64,000 nt of DNA from Gleditsia sinensis (taxonomy: Eukaryota > Streptophyta > Magnoliopsida > Fabales > Fabaceae), in assembly GCA_037074535.1 (NCBI GenBank), contig CM073473.1:129001-193000 (forward strand), in the 5' to 3' direction. The notes below the pieces were generated by a model that saw nothing but the letters and a program-made list of their open reading frames with translations, was not told the DNA's origin and did no database searches. Positions 11,662 to 23,610 of this stretch are shown piece by piece. Numbering within the stretch: position 1 is the stretch's first letter; every line of letters starts with the position of its first letter. The position numbers and the translations under genes were made by a program.

Positions 11662-13197
11662 CTTCTATATAATACATCGCTTACTTCTATGAACTTCAGA
11701 TGTGCTTAGGTTTATGACATATTTCTCCGAAAAGTGAAAGAAAGCATGTGGGGGACAAAACCAGCCAATCTAGAGGTTGATGGATATTGGAAGAAAAGTA
11801 AAAGAGTGAAGGTTTATGAATTTAAAAAATTGTAATATTGATGTGTTATGTGAAATTTGATTTGACAACTGTTGTCACAAAACAGTTGGTCATGGTCCTC
11901 TCTATTTTTGTTTGCTTTCGTTTTCCAAACTGATAAACTATTATTTGAGGTAGAGACTAGAGAGGATTTTAGTTTTCATAAACTTACAAGAGGATATTTG
12001 AAGTTATAATATCTAACATCCGTCAACTTATTGTCAAATGTGCTTTTAATGCCTTTCTGTGGCTGTTTGACGTGTTGAGTTTTCACCAATCAGTGATTTG
12101 GGTTGCTTCTTCCTTTATCCACTGCTTCAAAATTTCCATTTTGGATGTCTCTGGATTCTAGTCAAATAGTTAGATTTCTGTCCATTGAGTGATGATCAGA
12201 CATCTCATGGCAAGTTTGTCACATGATGCACCTGGTTTTTGGCTAACCTATAGTGTTGAGGAGACATTTGGGGCCATGAAATTTCATTCCATGTTCAAGA
12301 CCGAAACATTTTATTTTCTCATCTATTCTTAAATCTATAGGTTGTCTCTAATTATTTCAAACTGTTATGCCATTTATAGGCAAAGGATTCTATCAAAAAG
12401 CAAAAACTGTATAGGCAAAGGAAGACATCTCAAATCCAGAAAAAGAGTAAATAGAAATAAAAAGAAAGAAATGGTGGCGTTGGCTTGGCATGGTTGGGAG
12501 TTTACATGTCTTTCTTTTTTGAATAGTGATACATCATACTATTATTGTTTTTTTTTCTAATACATTAACTTTTTGGTTTAATTTGGGAGAGGAGGGATCT
12601 CAGCTAGCATATATTATTTTCTGGTTCAGGAAGAAAGGAACAAGAGCTGCAAGATTGACCAGTATGATGGCAGGAGGTAAATTTAATTGCTTCAAAAAGG
12701 TAGAAGTTTATATGATGGACATATATAGATATAACTTACCTAATACTTAAAAAAATCGTGCATTCATTTACTATAGATCAAAAGAACAGAGTAGGGATTG
12801 TGACAGGGAGTCAAGTAGGGATAGGGAACATGGAGATAGTCGTGAAAGAGGAAGAGACCACGACCGCAGAAGCAGAGATATATGATAGGGACTGTGATAG
12901 AGATTTGGATGGTACACACTCATATAAGTCTAGATGTCTCTGGAGGTCACGCTCACGATCAAGAGACTATGATTGTCATAGGTACATGCTTCTGTGTTTT
13001 TTGCTCCTTTTGACTATTCCTAGATTACATTATCCCCGGAGTTAACCAAGGAACATGATTTTAGGAGAGTGATCCCCGCTTGCAATAGCTCAATGGATCC
13101 AAAATACAACAAAATGTCTATTTTTGTTATTTGTCGTAGTGTTTGCTTTTTAACTAATAATTGTAATTTTTTTTCCAGGCGTTATGATCGGCACTAG

Positions 13198-13885
13198 CAA
13201 TTCCGGATATGGATCTCACAGATATGATAAAAAGTCTACGTGTGTTGAATGTCACGAGAGACAATATTCGGTAATTTCTAGTGTTGAGTTGTTTCTTCTG
13301 TAATGGGGGGATTTGGCTTTAAAATAGTTACATAACCATTTTGGCTGTAATCTAACTGGAGTAATACAAATTTTAACTGAGCCCATGATCGTTGTATGAG
13401 TGAGAATTCTTCTTAACGGTTGAGTTACAATTAACTCGTCAGAAGATGGTGGCTTTTTTTTTTCCCTCTATTTGTTCATACTTAAAATGTAACGAGCTCT
13501 GGTGTCGCCTGAATGAGTTTGTTTATTCAGAGTTTGCTTGCTTCAATAACGTCAAGCAGGATTACATTTCACGATGGCGGTGTCATTTGCATTTCTACCT
13601 GTTCTGCAACGCGCTAGAGGCAATTTTGTAACTCCCGCTTAAGATAGAAGACATTGTTTGGTGCACATCATGATTGAAAGTAACTAAAATCTACACGCTG
13701 AAAACTTACGTAATTCAAAATAAGCGATAATATAATTTAAGAAAAAAAGGAAGAACGAACGTGGAATTAAACGTTAATTCTCAAATGCAGTCGTTAAAGA
13801 TAAAAGATACAACCGAGAAAAGAGGCAGAGGAATTTAAATTATTACGGGGATGCAGTGCGGAAGGTGTAGGACCGCAGAGAGAAG
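13198..13885. other. Spacer between convergent LUC7-like and TIC20-II genes
   Basis: The two genes point at each other, so this stretch should hold both 3' untranslated regions and terminators. I see no further coding sequence. The first 80 bases after the TAG remain fairly GC-rich and may be a former extension of the LUC7 tail. Confidence 0.5.
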
Positions 13886-14509
13886 TCAGATTTGTCTAGC
13901 CGCAGCGTCGGCAACAAAAGGCAAGTAAGGGGTGCGCCCCATCACGCACGAGGCAACGCTGTAAATGAAGCAGAGAACGCTGAAAACGAAGAGCACATTG
14001 TGGCCCCAAACCATGACCCGAAAGCCGAGTCCGCCGCGACCAGGCGTGAAGATCCTTTGGAGCAAAAGGGGAACCACCAAGAGGACGTCGAGGGTGACAG
14101 CTTGCATGGAATTGAATCTGACATAGTTGGCGAAGGAAGGGTTTCGGACAACGCCGAGGTAGAGGGCAAAGAAGGCGACGAAGCTGGAGTAGGGGATGGA
14201 CCTGTAAAGGGCAACAAGAGGAAGGATGGGGTCGAAGAGAAGACCCAAATTGGGGAATTGCAGAAAGAGGTAGCGGCCATAGTGAAGCGAATTGAAGAAA
14301 GGGAGGGTGTAAGAGACGACTGAGATTAAGCGGTCAGTGGCGGGAGTTGGATTGGAATTGTAGGACATGCGAGGTAGAGCGACGGTGGTTTTGGTTCTGA
14401 ATTTAAAGGTTATTTGGAGAGGATGAAGGACGAAGGGTTTAGGTCTAGGGGTTGTGGGTTTGCTTAGGTTGGGAAGAAGACGGGGGCGGAGAATACCGAC
14501 GGAAGCCAT
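13886..14509 (-). CDS. TIC20-II: TIC20-II, inner-envelope protein-import component
   Basis: TIC20 proteins are multi-pass components of the chloroplast inner-envelope translocon. The reading frame gives 207 residues from the ATG at 14507-14509, in a single exon. The frame stays open upstream to about 14620, but the only other start there is a GTG, so MASVGILRP is preferred. The first 55 or so residues are rich in Ser, Pro, Arg and Lys with few acids, as in a transit peptide. The rest matches TIC20-II: a TPATDRLISVVSYTLPFFNS block, PILPLVALYRSIPYSSF, VRFNSMQAVTLDVLL, and the C-terminal PYLPFVADAAARQI. Hydrophobic segments fit about four transmembrane helices. I choose the II form over TIC20-V from the whole pattern, from memory. 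The gene looks intact. Confidence 0.85.
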   Translation of the reverse strand: MASVGILRPRLLPNLSKPTTPRPKPFVLHPLQITFKFRTKTTVALPRMSYNSNPTPATDRLISVVSYTLPFFNSLHYGRYLFLQFPNLGLLFDPILPLVALYRSIPYSSFVAFFALYLGVVRNPSFANYVRFNSMQAVTLDVLLVVPLLLQRIFTPGRGGLGFRVMVWGHNVLFVFSVLCFIYSVASCVMGRTPYLPFVADAAARQI

Positions 14510-14620
14510 CTTCCCACTGCTATGGATGCTGAAGCCAAGTCCCTCCGAATCATATACTAATCCAAGTGTAGTCGCCGCACAAAAAACTCTTCTAATAAGT
14601 AAAGACTTTCTCAGAAACAC

Positions 14621-14875
14621 CCCCTAGCTTGTTTTAGGGCTTCTACCTCAGGCAAGAAAAAAGTACATATATCTTGGGCCATTTTCGTCACTTCAGGCTC
14701 CCAAATCAGATTTGACTCTCTAAAACTTGAATATTTTTTTTTAATTATTATTATGTTAAAAATAATAGGAAAGAGATATTATTTTTTAAAATTTATATTT
14801 ATAATTTTAAATATCAATAATTATTTTTATCAAACAATTATAATCAAAAATATTTATATATTTTTTTTAATAATA
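14621..14875. other. Upstream region of TIC20-II
   Basis: Probable promoter and leader of the minus-strand TIC20-II gene. It grades from mixed sequence into very AT-rich DNA at the edge of the inverted-repeat element. No clear motif is seen. Confidence 0.4.
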
Positions 14876-17800
14876 TTTAGAATAAATATATAATTTAATT
14901 TATAAATTTAAGTTATTATATAATTTAATTTTTAAATTTATTAAATTTAAGATAATTTAGTCATTCTGTTATTTATATAATAACTGTTCATTGTTAAATA
15001 TTTATATGACATGCTAAATGTCAATTAATAATATTACATTAATATTGATTCAACTTAAAAAAAATAAAAAAAAAATAATTTAATTTCTAAATTTATTAAA
15101 TAGTTATAATTTAATTATTAAATTTAAATCATTACATAATTTAATTTTTAAATTTATCAGAGGTCGAACAACTTAATTCTTCTGTTATCCTCACACTAAT
15201 TTCTTGTTATGTAAACCGTTTAAAAAAATTTTAAAATATTTCATTTTTCATTATATTTTTTCCCTTTTAATAAGTTTTTGATGATTAAAAACAGAAAATT
15301 ATTTTGAAATTTATGATATTAACAATTATAAGTGGTTAGCTTGAGGCCATGTGATATTTTGAAAAGTTATAAGGAGAAACCATGATTTCAACGTTTCTAA
15401 TCCTTTTGTAATGTCCTAAAATATGAAAAATTCATAAATAAATGAGAAAAATCTTAATTAAAAGAAAAATTATAACAAAAGAAAGAATTAAGAAAAAATA
15501 CAATTGGATTTGAGGATTTTATTTATCTATGATTTATTTATGAGAAAAATATGAGGATTCAAGTTTTGGAGGGTAAAATACAATTTCTTAAAAGTTCAAG
15601 AGTTAAAATATAAATAACCAAAACTGCAAGGTTATCCCTCAATAATTAAAATTTTACAGATCAATCCCTATGAAGAATTTTAGGCAAAAATTTGCAGAAG
15701 GGTCATGAAACCTTGAGCTTCTTCTCTTTTATATTAACTCCCTCTCTCTATAAAACTTTATAATTTTTCTCTAAAAGTAATTTTGAATTTCGAATTTTGA
15801 CACTACCATTACTAACGGATTTAGAATGACGAAATCTACAAGTCTAGTTGATTGATTTTTGAAAAATTGGCTAAAGTTTGGTCAAAAAAATAAAAGAGAA
15901 AATCACCTAAAATGTAAGTTTCGAAACTATTAGTTAGGGTTTTTAAAACCAGAAACTAACATCATATATAAATTCAGGAGGTCGTGAAACTTTAAAATCT
16001 CAAATTTTAGGTTGAGGAATCCATCCACGAGCTTAAACCCTCTCGACGCGTGAAGCCTATGGGCATCCCTGTAGGCAACATGTAAGAGCGTGCACTAGAA
16101 GGCCAATTCCGTTGATCAGTGTTGAAAGAGCTCTTAGAAGTTGAATTTTATGATAATGGAGTCATTAATTAGATTTTTAGACCTTATAAACTTGATTTTG
16201 AGGTCTATTTTATCAAATTTTACTTGAAAACATGTATTTTGGAGCTGCCCAACTTAAAACCCTTATTTTGTGAATAAATAATGTTTGCTATGATCTATTT
16301 TGTATTTTTCTTATACTTTATTTATGATATTGGTATAGCATACATTTTCTATATGTTCAGATTTTAGAAGTTTGATGAATGATCATATTTACTTATTAAA
16401 TATTTTTTTTTTCAAATATGGCATGTTATGGCTATGATAAAAAATTTACATGTTCAAATTATTTGAATTTGGGACCCCTAAAATATATGTTGCATATATA
16501 TATATACTTCACTGTTTGAAAAAAATGATTCAGGGATAATTAAAATTGAGAACCCATATTGAATTTATGAAAATTTAAAAAAAAAGAATTGAACACAGAA
16601 AATAATTCTTACTTGAATAATACATTATTTTTACGAAATTGTTTTTTGTAGAAGAGTCGTATTGAAAATACGGTTTTGTTAGCAACATATAATATTAGCT
16701 TTGGTGCACCTTGAGACCTCAGTTAGTAGAGGTGTTGTTAGCTACGTGTGTATCATTCAGCATACGTGATTTAAATTTTGTAAAAAAAGTATAATGCTAT
16801 GTGATTGTGATTGCTTATTCTTTATTATGTGCTTAAAAAATATCCATTTCGGAGTATTTTCGCATATCCTCTTCGGCGGAAGTAAGACAAAACTTTAACT
16901 TGGATGCTGAGTTTATACAAATCTCACATTGGCAAAATATGGAAGGATCTCGAACTCTGATATGAAATCCTCCTAAACTGTAAAGTGTGTATTTTAAAAA
17001 ACATTGAAAATATTTTATTGTAAAGCAATATTTATTTTATGATTATGCTTCACTATATTTAGCTTAACCTCTAATTATCTTTTAAATTGGGAATATCGAA
17101 AATATAAGTCACTTATGAATGTACTTCTTATCTGTATTTTACTTTGAAGGAAAACAATATTTTATTATACATGTACATCCATGTGCTGACTTAAAAGATT
17201 ATAATAAGTTTTATTTGTTCATTGAGTTATCAAATTTACTATATAATATTCTCATATTTTTCAGATAAATATATAGAGTCTGATCCTTCGTTAGTGGATC
17301 AGTAAACAATTAGGCTATTTATTCTCTGTGTGAGCCTACTTAGTATCAAGGATTCACAGATTTTGGCTTATACTGTATTTATATTCTAAAGTATACTTTT
17401 AATACCACATGCATAATCATCGCTTCTGTTGTAGTATTAACTTGTATATATATTTATATATTTGACGATATTTGAGAAATCTATATGCATATACTTTCGT
17501 TTACATTAAAATTTACATATAATATAATTATATGGTATATGTTTGGATTATGATTATCTGCATCATCGTGTTATTCATATTCCCTTAATTGGGAGTGTGC
17601 CACTTTTCTTATTTAGTGTCGTGTTAATTTTTATAATTTTTATTTTAATTTATTTATTTTAATGTTAAAAAATTTCTAATTAATATATATTAGTTAGCTT
17701 TTATGATTATATTTAAATATTATTGTATATTTTAATAAGATGCTTATTTCTTTGTGGATTCTTTTGCTTGAGATATATACTTTTTTTTTCCTTTAAAAAC

Positions 17801-18330
17801 TAAAAAAAATATGTTTTAATTTGTGGAATATATTATCACTTTGCTGCTAAATAGTTGATTAAATGAAATTTTTTTGTATTGAATTGTAAATACATTTATG
17901 ATTATTACATTTTATTTATTTATTGCATTCGTAGTTTCTATTGCTCGCAAAATAAATATAATAATTTGTTCAATAATTTAAAGCAAACGATTAAGATAAA
18001 ATTTTGATAAATTTAAAGACTAAATTGTCTAATTACCTTAATTCAAGGAATAAATTATAAAGACATAGTAAATTTAATGACTAAATTATATATATCTTAT
18101 AAATTTAAAAACTAAATTGTTTATTTTTTTTAAAATTGAATCACTAATGTGATATAATTAATTGTTATTTAACATGCCATGTAAATACTTAACAAACTAT
18201 GTTAGCAAACAGTTAATATAAAAATAATATAATAATTAAATTGTCTAACGTTTAATAAATTTATGAATTAAATTATACAATAACTTAAATTCAATTAAAT
18301 TATAAAATTTTTATAAATTTTAAAATTAAA
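14876..18330. mobile_element. Element with ~300-bp terminal inverted repeats, split by an LTR
   Basis: The arm at about 14880-15175 and the arm at about 17990-18310 are inverted copies. The left reads TAAGTTATTATATAATTTAA...GACATGCTAAATGTCAATTA; the complement of the right reads TAAGTTATTGTATAATTTAA...GGCATGTTAAATAACAATTA. Both continue with matching ATAATTTAAT-type repeats. Nothing between the arms looks like a transposase, and most of the interior is a later solo LTR (15407-17602). This fits a non-autonomous DNA transposon or large MITE that was later interrupted. The arms are very AT-rich, so the outer limits are approximate. Confidence 0.6.
15407..17602 (+). mobile_element. Long solo LTR, copy A of a ~2.2 kb family
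   Basis: It starts TGTAATGTCCTAAA and ends GAGTGTGCCA, flanked by CCTTT and CTTTT (four of five bases match). The length, about 2196 bp, agrees with copy C at 53587-55768. Shared landmarks in order: a segment asking for AAAATATAAATAA, a TTTCGACAC-like block (here TTTTGACACTACC), a TTTTGGAGCTG/GTCCAACTT block followed by TTGTGAATAAATAA, a GGTGCACCTTGA block, and a late TTTTTCAGATAAATATATAGAG block. No coding sequence and no second LTR are present, so it is a recombined solo LTR. The parent element family is not identifiable. Confidence 0.65.
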
Positions 18331-18738
18331 TAATATATTTATTTTAATATTTGCTTTACAAGTTTGATATATTTAAAAAGTAAATTTAAACCTTAATATA
18401 ATTATATATCAGTAAATAAAAATATTAAGAAAAAAAAGAAAAAGAAAAAAAAAAAGTCTGCCACACTGCACGCCCCTGCATGGAGTAAGAGTGTAATTTA
18501 GAATTAGATAACGATAAAATGAAAATGATTTTTATCAATGAAATCTACTTGTAGAAAGTGGCAGTGCAGTGACCGGTATTGGAACTAGAAAGTGGTGCTT
18601 GAATCCTCACTCTAATAGGTTTAATTGAACCTTCTCCTCCGACGGAGTCCCCCGAAACTCACCCTTTTCTCCCCTCACTTCACATCGATTCAATTTCAGT
18701 CTCTGGCATCCCTCTGGAAAGCTTGGCTTCTTTCCCCG
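18331..18738. other. Promoter and leader region of BCCP
   Basis: AT-rich to about 18450, then mixed sequence. The frame of the BCCP protein stays open upstream to about 18625 but without an ATG, so this is best read as 5' leader. No confident TATA box. Confidence 0.45.
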
Positions 18739-21700
18739 ATGGCCTCCTCTTTCGCTTCAACAACATCTTCAGCTATTGCTTCGAAAGCTGCCTCCAATCT
18801 ACCTCTTCCTTATAAGAACTACTCTTCATCTAAGCTCTCTTTCTGCCTCTCTCCTACATCCAAGCTGCGATTTTTCACCAAGGTACATTTTTCTTCTCTC
18901 TCACACACACATTTACCGATATGTACCTTGGCCAATGTTGGATATAAGTAAGACTTTTGTTGTGTTGTCAATCCAATTGGATACTAATGCAATTAGCCTT
19001 CAGCTTTCCCTTTCTATAGAGATAGAATTTGTTATTTCGCAAATGATTTTGCTAATAACAAGAGAAAGTCTGAGATTCCAAAAGGAAATTATTTTGTTAA
19101 AAATTTATTGACGATATTCCGTTCTAGTTTATAATTATTTTGTGAGAAATGAGAATTGGGTCACGGAGGTCCATTCTATCTTTCCCTTATTTGATTCGGT
19201 TCTTATATTCATTTCGGCCCAGGTAAAAGAAATTGAAATGCACGACCATTTTGTTTGTTTTACTAAGACGTAAACGAAAATTCATTTCATAAAACAGCCA
19301 AACGGGATGTGAACTTTGTTTTAAGAATTGAACATCTTGAAAAGGTAAAAATTTTTTGACGATTTGGAGGAAAGTTCTGTAGTTCATAAAATTCTGAAAT
19401 GAGACTAGAGAAGAGAAGTACTGTAGTTCTGCATGAGTTCTCATGGCGTAGACAGTAGTTAAAACTCCTATTCTATTTCCATCTGAAAAAAATTAGTACT
19501 ATTCTATTATTATATACCATTGTCACATGTCGTTCAATGATTATATCAATTTTATCATTAAAACATGGAAACTTTTAATTTATCTTCAGATCCCAAGAAC
19601 GTGTGAAACAAGCAGAAATCCCATCTCTCTCAAAATCTAGCTTACCCTCATTTATTTTTGTGGAGTCACTGATTGGGTCAATGGTTAATGTCTGAGCTAA
19701 AAAATGCAACCACTATTTGCTTTAGCAGAAATATAAACATATAATGGCATTTCTTCTCATAAGTTAAATCTTTCTGATAAAAACCTACACATTTTTAGGA
19801 CATAATACGATTAAACTAAGAATGATATTAAAAGGGGGCCTTTATAATTTGTTAGAAGTTGAAACTCGTAATGTATTCTCCATCCCTTCTCTTAAAATAA
19901 GTAAGACCTTGTAGTTTTTCTTTGGTATTATTTTCGAACCTATCAATTATTATTATAATGGTGGATGAACAATTATTTATTGATCTGATTACCATACTCC
20001 TGCTGTAGGGATTGCCTCCCAGTAGAATGTTATGCCCAATGGTTAAGGCCCAGTTGAATGAGGTAAGCTTCTTTCGGTGGTCTCTGCTTGAGAATCTGTT
20101 TTCAAACATATTTTCCTTCCTGGACATGTTTTTGGGGTCATCTTTTGGCAAGGTTGCGGTTGATGGTTCGTCAAATACAGCGGCTGCTAGCCAAACCAAA
20201 TCAAAGGTAGCAGCAGTGGGTTCAAATGATGCCAAGCCATCTAGTGAACCATATTCTGGGGTTTTGGCAACTGAAGAATCAATATCCGAGTTTATTACTC
20301 AAGTTTCAAGTCTTGTCAAGTAAGCAACCACAAAGTGTTATTTCTCTTCATTAGCAATAAACTTCTTCTCAACTCTCATGGATCAAACCTTGCTGTAATT
20401 TTTTCTACAGGCTTGTTGATTCAAGAGATATTGTAGAGTTGCGGTTGAAGCAGCTTGACTGCGAAGTAACAATCAGGAAAAAGGAGGCCATGCTTCAACT
20501 GTCATCTCCTGCTCAAGTTGCCATGATACAGTCACCCCCTTCCCCACTGGTGCCACTAGTCACACCGGCATCTACTCTGACTCCTACCCCTACTCCATCA
20601 GCTTCTCCTCCTGCCGTCAAGTCAGCCAAATCATCACATCAGCCTCTTAAATGTCCAATGGCAGGGACATTCTATCGAAGTCCAGGACCCAGTGAGCCTC
20701 CATTTGTGAAGGTAGATTTCTTATCTTCTGTATAATTTAAATTTATTTTTTGATATCATGCTTTTTTCTCCCATTTTTGTTCCTGTGCTATGTGAAAGAA
20801 CTTTTCTGTAGGTTGGAGACAAAGTAAAGAAGGGACAAGTCTTATGCATCATTGAAGCAATGAAATTGATGAATGAAATAGAAGTAAGTTCAAAGTTGTT
20901 ATATTCTTTTGATCAAAACTGTTGATTAAGACAGTGGTTTCTACATATTATGCTTTATATGATGCACTTGTCATGCGTCTATTGCCTGTATTGTTCCTCC
21001 TTCTCAAGGTTCAAATATGATGCTCTTGATCTCATCCTTCAAAATGAGTCTAGTTTATAGAATAATTGGGACTTTCCCTCCTTCTATGCTCATATTTTAT
21101 GTATTTTTCTTTTTCTGGGTGAAATGTTTATCCCTTTTCTTTTTATTTTACATAAAACATGAACCTATTTTTGGCACAAGAGTTGCTGTGCTTCATTCTG
21201 CAAAGCAAATCTTCCTAAAGTTTTCGATTAACTGTCAACATTGGATGACACAAGGAATGTAAGGAGATGATATGAGATTATTAACAAATATACAATGCAT
21301 TCCAGCCTCCTAACTTAAATAAATTGTCTCAATTGAAGAACCCAGGATGTTAAATTGTGAAGTTGACTGTTGATTTGGGGGTGGATTGCAGATTGAACAT
21401 ATAAAAGCCAGTAACAATTTGAAGAGATGATATTGCTGTTCCACACCTCCCTTTTAAAGCCTGTCGGAGAATAATTTTTTTTCTTCTTGAAAATTGATAC
21501 ATGGGCACATGGTTTATTAGTGAATGGGAATATTACTTCCAGTGTATATGGCTATCTTAATTGCAAAGTCTTATGGTGTTAAGTATAGTAGGTAGTCCAT
21601 CCAGCATAAACCGCATGATTAATTCTAGAAAAAATGTAAAGTAGAAGACTAGGGATAGTCAACCCAATGGAAGTGGTCTGCATGAGAAATATTGCTTAAT

Positions 21701-22848
21701 TTGACTCATGAAGCATCTATTATGATTCATATATAACTCAGTCAAGTTTTCATAACTTAACTTGATTATCTGGATATATTATTTGCTTTCTGACATTCTT
21801 TATAATGGAGCTTGCAAACTTATTACTTTTTACTTTTTTACCACACCCAAGATTCACGGCATACAGTTTTTTAAGTGAAACTAATTAAGAGTTTTGCACT
21901 ATTAGTTCTCACTTAATTTCGTGAAATGTGCCATTGGCCCCAAAAACAATGTTGTGAAAAGCTCCGAAAGTTACATTTCAAGTAAGTGCCCCAAATGCAA
22001 GTGGCTTTTTGATGCTTTTCCATTTTACGCCTCTCACTTTCTTTTGCTAAGATTTCAAGTTAGATATCATACTTTGAGTGGCAAAGAGGTTTTCAGTTTA
22101 CTCTCTTGCTGTTATTCCTTTCTTTGTGACATTGACATTGATACAGCATTCCTGAGAAACTATAATTAATGTGATTCCTTATAACAAGAGAAGAGCCTTT
22201 TAAAAACATGTCAATGTCAAAGTAAGATTTTCCTTAAATATTAGGCAAAGTTGAAATGAGACACACAAAGGAGGAGGGGGAGAATATGGGTTAATCTATT
22301 AGCTCCTCTTCTCTTAAATATTTCTCTTCCTATAGAAGTCCTTGATATCTCATAATTAGTTTTACCAATACCTAATCAACATGTATGCATACAGTTTGAT
22401 TCAGATTATTTTTGTTTATAAAGTACCATGCCTTTTTCAAGTCGTTGACAAGTGTAAGGTCTTTGTAAAGATGCTGGTCCTTCATGAACATATGTAGAAT
22501 TTCGTAACAATGATATCTACATAAGCAGAAAAGAAAAAACATCTGCTGTTTTGTAGAGACTGAATCAGTGAATTACAAAGTACTTATTGAATTCATTTTG
22601 GTTTGGTCTAAATGATCCCGTGGTATTTTCCTTTTATCTACAACTATAAATTTGTATACTATGCAGGCTGATCAATCAGGAACCATAGTTGATATACTTG
22701 TAGAAGATGGCAAGTCTGTAAGCGTTGACACTGTAAGTGTTTTCTGGGCCAACCTGACTCATAGCTCGCCAGTTATTTTAACTTGCACATCATTTAAGGC
22801 TTGATTTCTTTCGTTTCCTTCCAGCCCCTATTTGTGATCGAACCGTAG
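18739..22848 (+). CDS. BCCP: Biotin carboxyl carrier protein of plastid acetyl-CoA carboxylase
   Basis: BCCP carries the biotin that shuttles carboxyl groups between biotin carboxylase and carboxyltransferase in the plastid enzyme that makes malonyl-CoA for fatty acids. Seven exons join in frame: 18739-18882, 20009-20062, 20153-20319, 20411-20711, 20812-20883, 22667-22732 and 22825-22848, giving 275 residues. The N-terminus (MASSFASTT) is a Ser/Ala-rich transit peptide. A Pro/Thr/Ser/Ala-rich linker lies at about residues 145-190, then the biotinyl domain. The biotinylation motif IIEAMKLMNEIE is complete, with the acceptor lysine near residue 240, 35 residues from the end, as usual. The last exon encodes PLFVIEP and stops with TAG. 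All borders are GT-AG; intron 5 is longest at about 1.8 kb. The gene appears intact. Confidence 0.93.
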
Positions 22849-23270
22849 AGCTATTGGAGCATGCAGGTAGATGAATGGAAGGAGATATGTTGGGATCTGC
22901 ATGTCTGGGTAGTTGGTACCATTGTGAGGCACAGCATCATCCCATTTGGAAGGGTAGGAAGGTTTTTTTTTCAGGATTGGGATGATACTGTTGAGAAATG
23001 TTACTCATTTCCAATGAATTTATTCCTTTTTAAAATTTGTGTTCTTAAGCTTTCAACTGATTTCCCCTTCTATATGATTGGAGTAAGGAGCGTGTCTATA
23101 TTAATTTCAAGTCTTATGTTTTTCCTTCCCATTTTGGAAGGAGGAGCATTTGGTCATAAATTTGTTCATGATTAATTGTTTGAACTTTAACAGTTACTTT
23201 CAATGTTCAGAGCGACTTATATGGATGGGGCAAAAAATAATTTCTGTACGAGCCGAAATATTGTAGTGTA
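22849..23270. other. 3' untranslated region of BCCP and spacer
   Basis: Follows the BCCP stop codon without any further coding pattern. It is less AT-rich than the surrounding spacer, as expected of transcribed 3' sequence. An exact polyadenylation site is not evident. Confidence 0.45.
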
Positions 23271-23279
23271 GTTGTAATT

Positions 23280-23610
23280 AAGTTTTGGCCAGAGATGGTC
23301 TTCGTCTGTTAGGGTTTGCACTGGGCTTGAGTCTCTAAAGGCATGTCCGTCCCTTGGGGATAGATTGGGAATCGCCTTTCTTGACCTTTAAGTTATCTTT
23401 AGCTCCCACCCCTGCTAGGAAGTTAGCCCATAAATTCGCCTCCCATAGGAGGATAATGTCTTAATCACATAATTGGATGGGGGCAAGGGAGGGGATATAA
23501 CTCAACAGTAGTGTCACTTTGACGTGGTAGATGTTATCAGTTTGAGCTTTATTATGGATAAGAGGATCTTGAGAGATAGTTGGGGAGGTAACAAAACTTT
23601 ATACTTTTCA
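23280..23610 (+). other. Plastid DNA insertion (NUPT) with decayed trnV-GAC
   Basis: The stretch GGATATAACTCAACAGTA...TTGACGTGG...ATCAGTTTGAGC (about 23492-23556) follows the plastid valine tRNA (GAC). It keeps the anticodon loop TTGACGT and the T-arm but has small deletions and lacks the 3' acceptor strand. The text before it (GATAATGTCTTAATCACATAATTGG) looks like the spacer upstream of trnV in the plastid inverted repeat. The text after it (ATGGATAAGAGGATCTTG) resembles the 16S rRNA leader (ATGGATAAGAGGCTCGTG), suggesting a deletion between the two. It is not a functional tRNA gene. The comparison is from memory. Confidence 0.7.

Larger units (their letters stand above)
6145..13197 (+). pseudogene. 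LUC7-like U1 snRNP splicing factor gene, damaged
   Basis: LUC7 proteins belong to the U1 snRNP and help select 5' splice sites in the nucleus. Thirteen exons are readable: 6145/6178-6291, 7123-7175, 7513-7681, 7759-7822, 9017-9096, 9252-9401, 9696-9754, 9913-9975, 10403-10461, 10783-10864, 12630-12676, 12777-12981 and 13179-13197, all with GT-AG borders and compatible phases. They encode the first zinc finger (C-x7-C...CPKAH), a coiled coil, the second finger (CDICGEF) and an RS/RD-rich tail. Damage: the usual ATG is GGA (6145-6147), leaving ATG 6178 as the first candidate; a TGA at 9384-9386 follows an apparent one-base loss in an A run; a second frame break gives TGA-TAG at 12883-12888; the last histidine of finger 2 is leucine (KLLLGY). 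It is a recent pseudogene, or one with assembly errors. Family identity is secure. Confidence 0.85.

Noticed and set aside
13892..14323. A 143-codon plus-strand frame rich in Glu, Gly and Asp
   Set aside because: It is the exact antisense of TIC20-II, whose frame has a clear family match; the composition is the complement of a Leu/Ser/Pro-rich protein.
14510..14620. N-terminal extension of TIC20-II
   Set aside because: Only a GTG start is available, and the ATG at 14509 begins a normal transit peptide.
18625..18738. N-terminal extension of BCCP
   Set aside because: The frame is open but starts with TTG; the ATG at 18739 gives the usual MASS-type transit peptide.
23492..23556. Functional nuclear tRNA-Val gene
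   Set aside because: The D-arm has deletions and the 3' acceptor strand cannot pair with the 5' end; surrounding text is also plastid-like.
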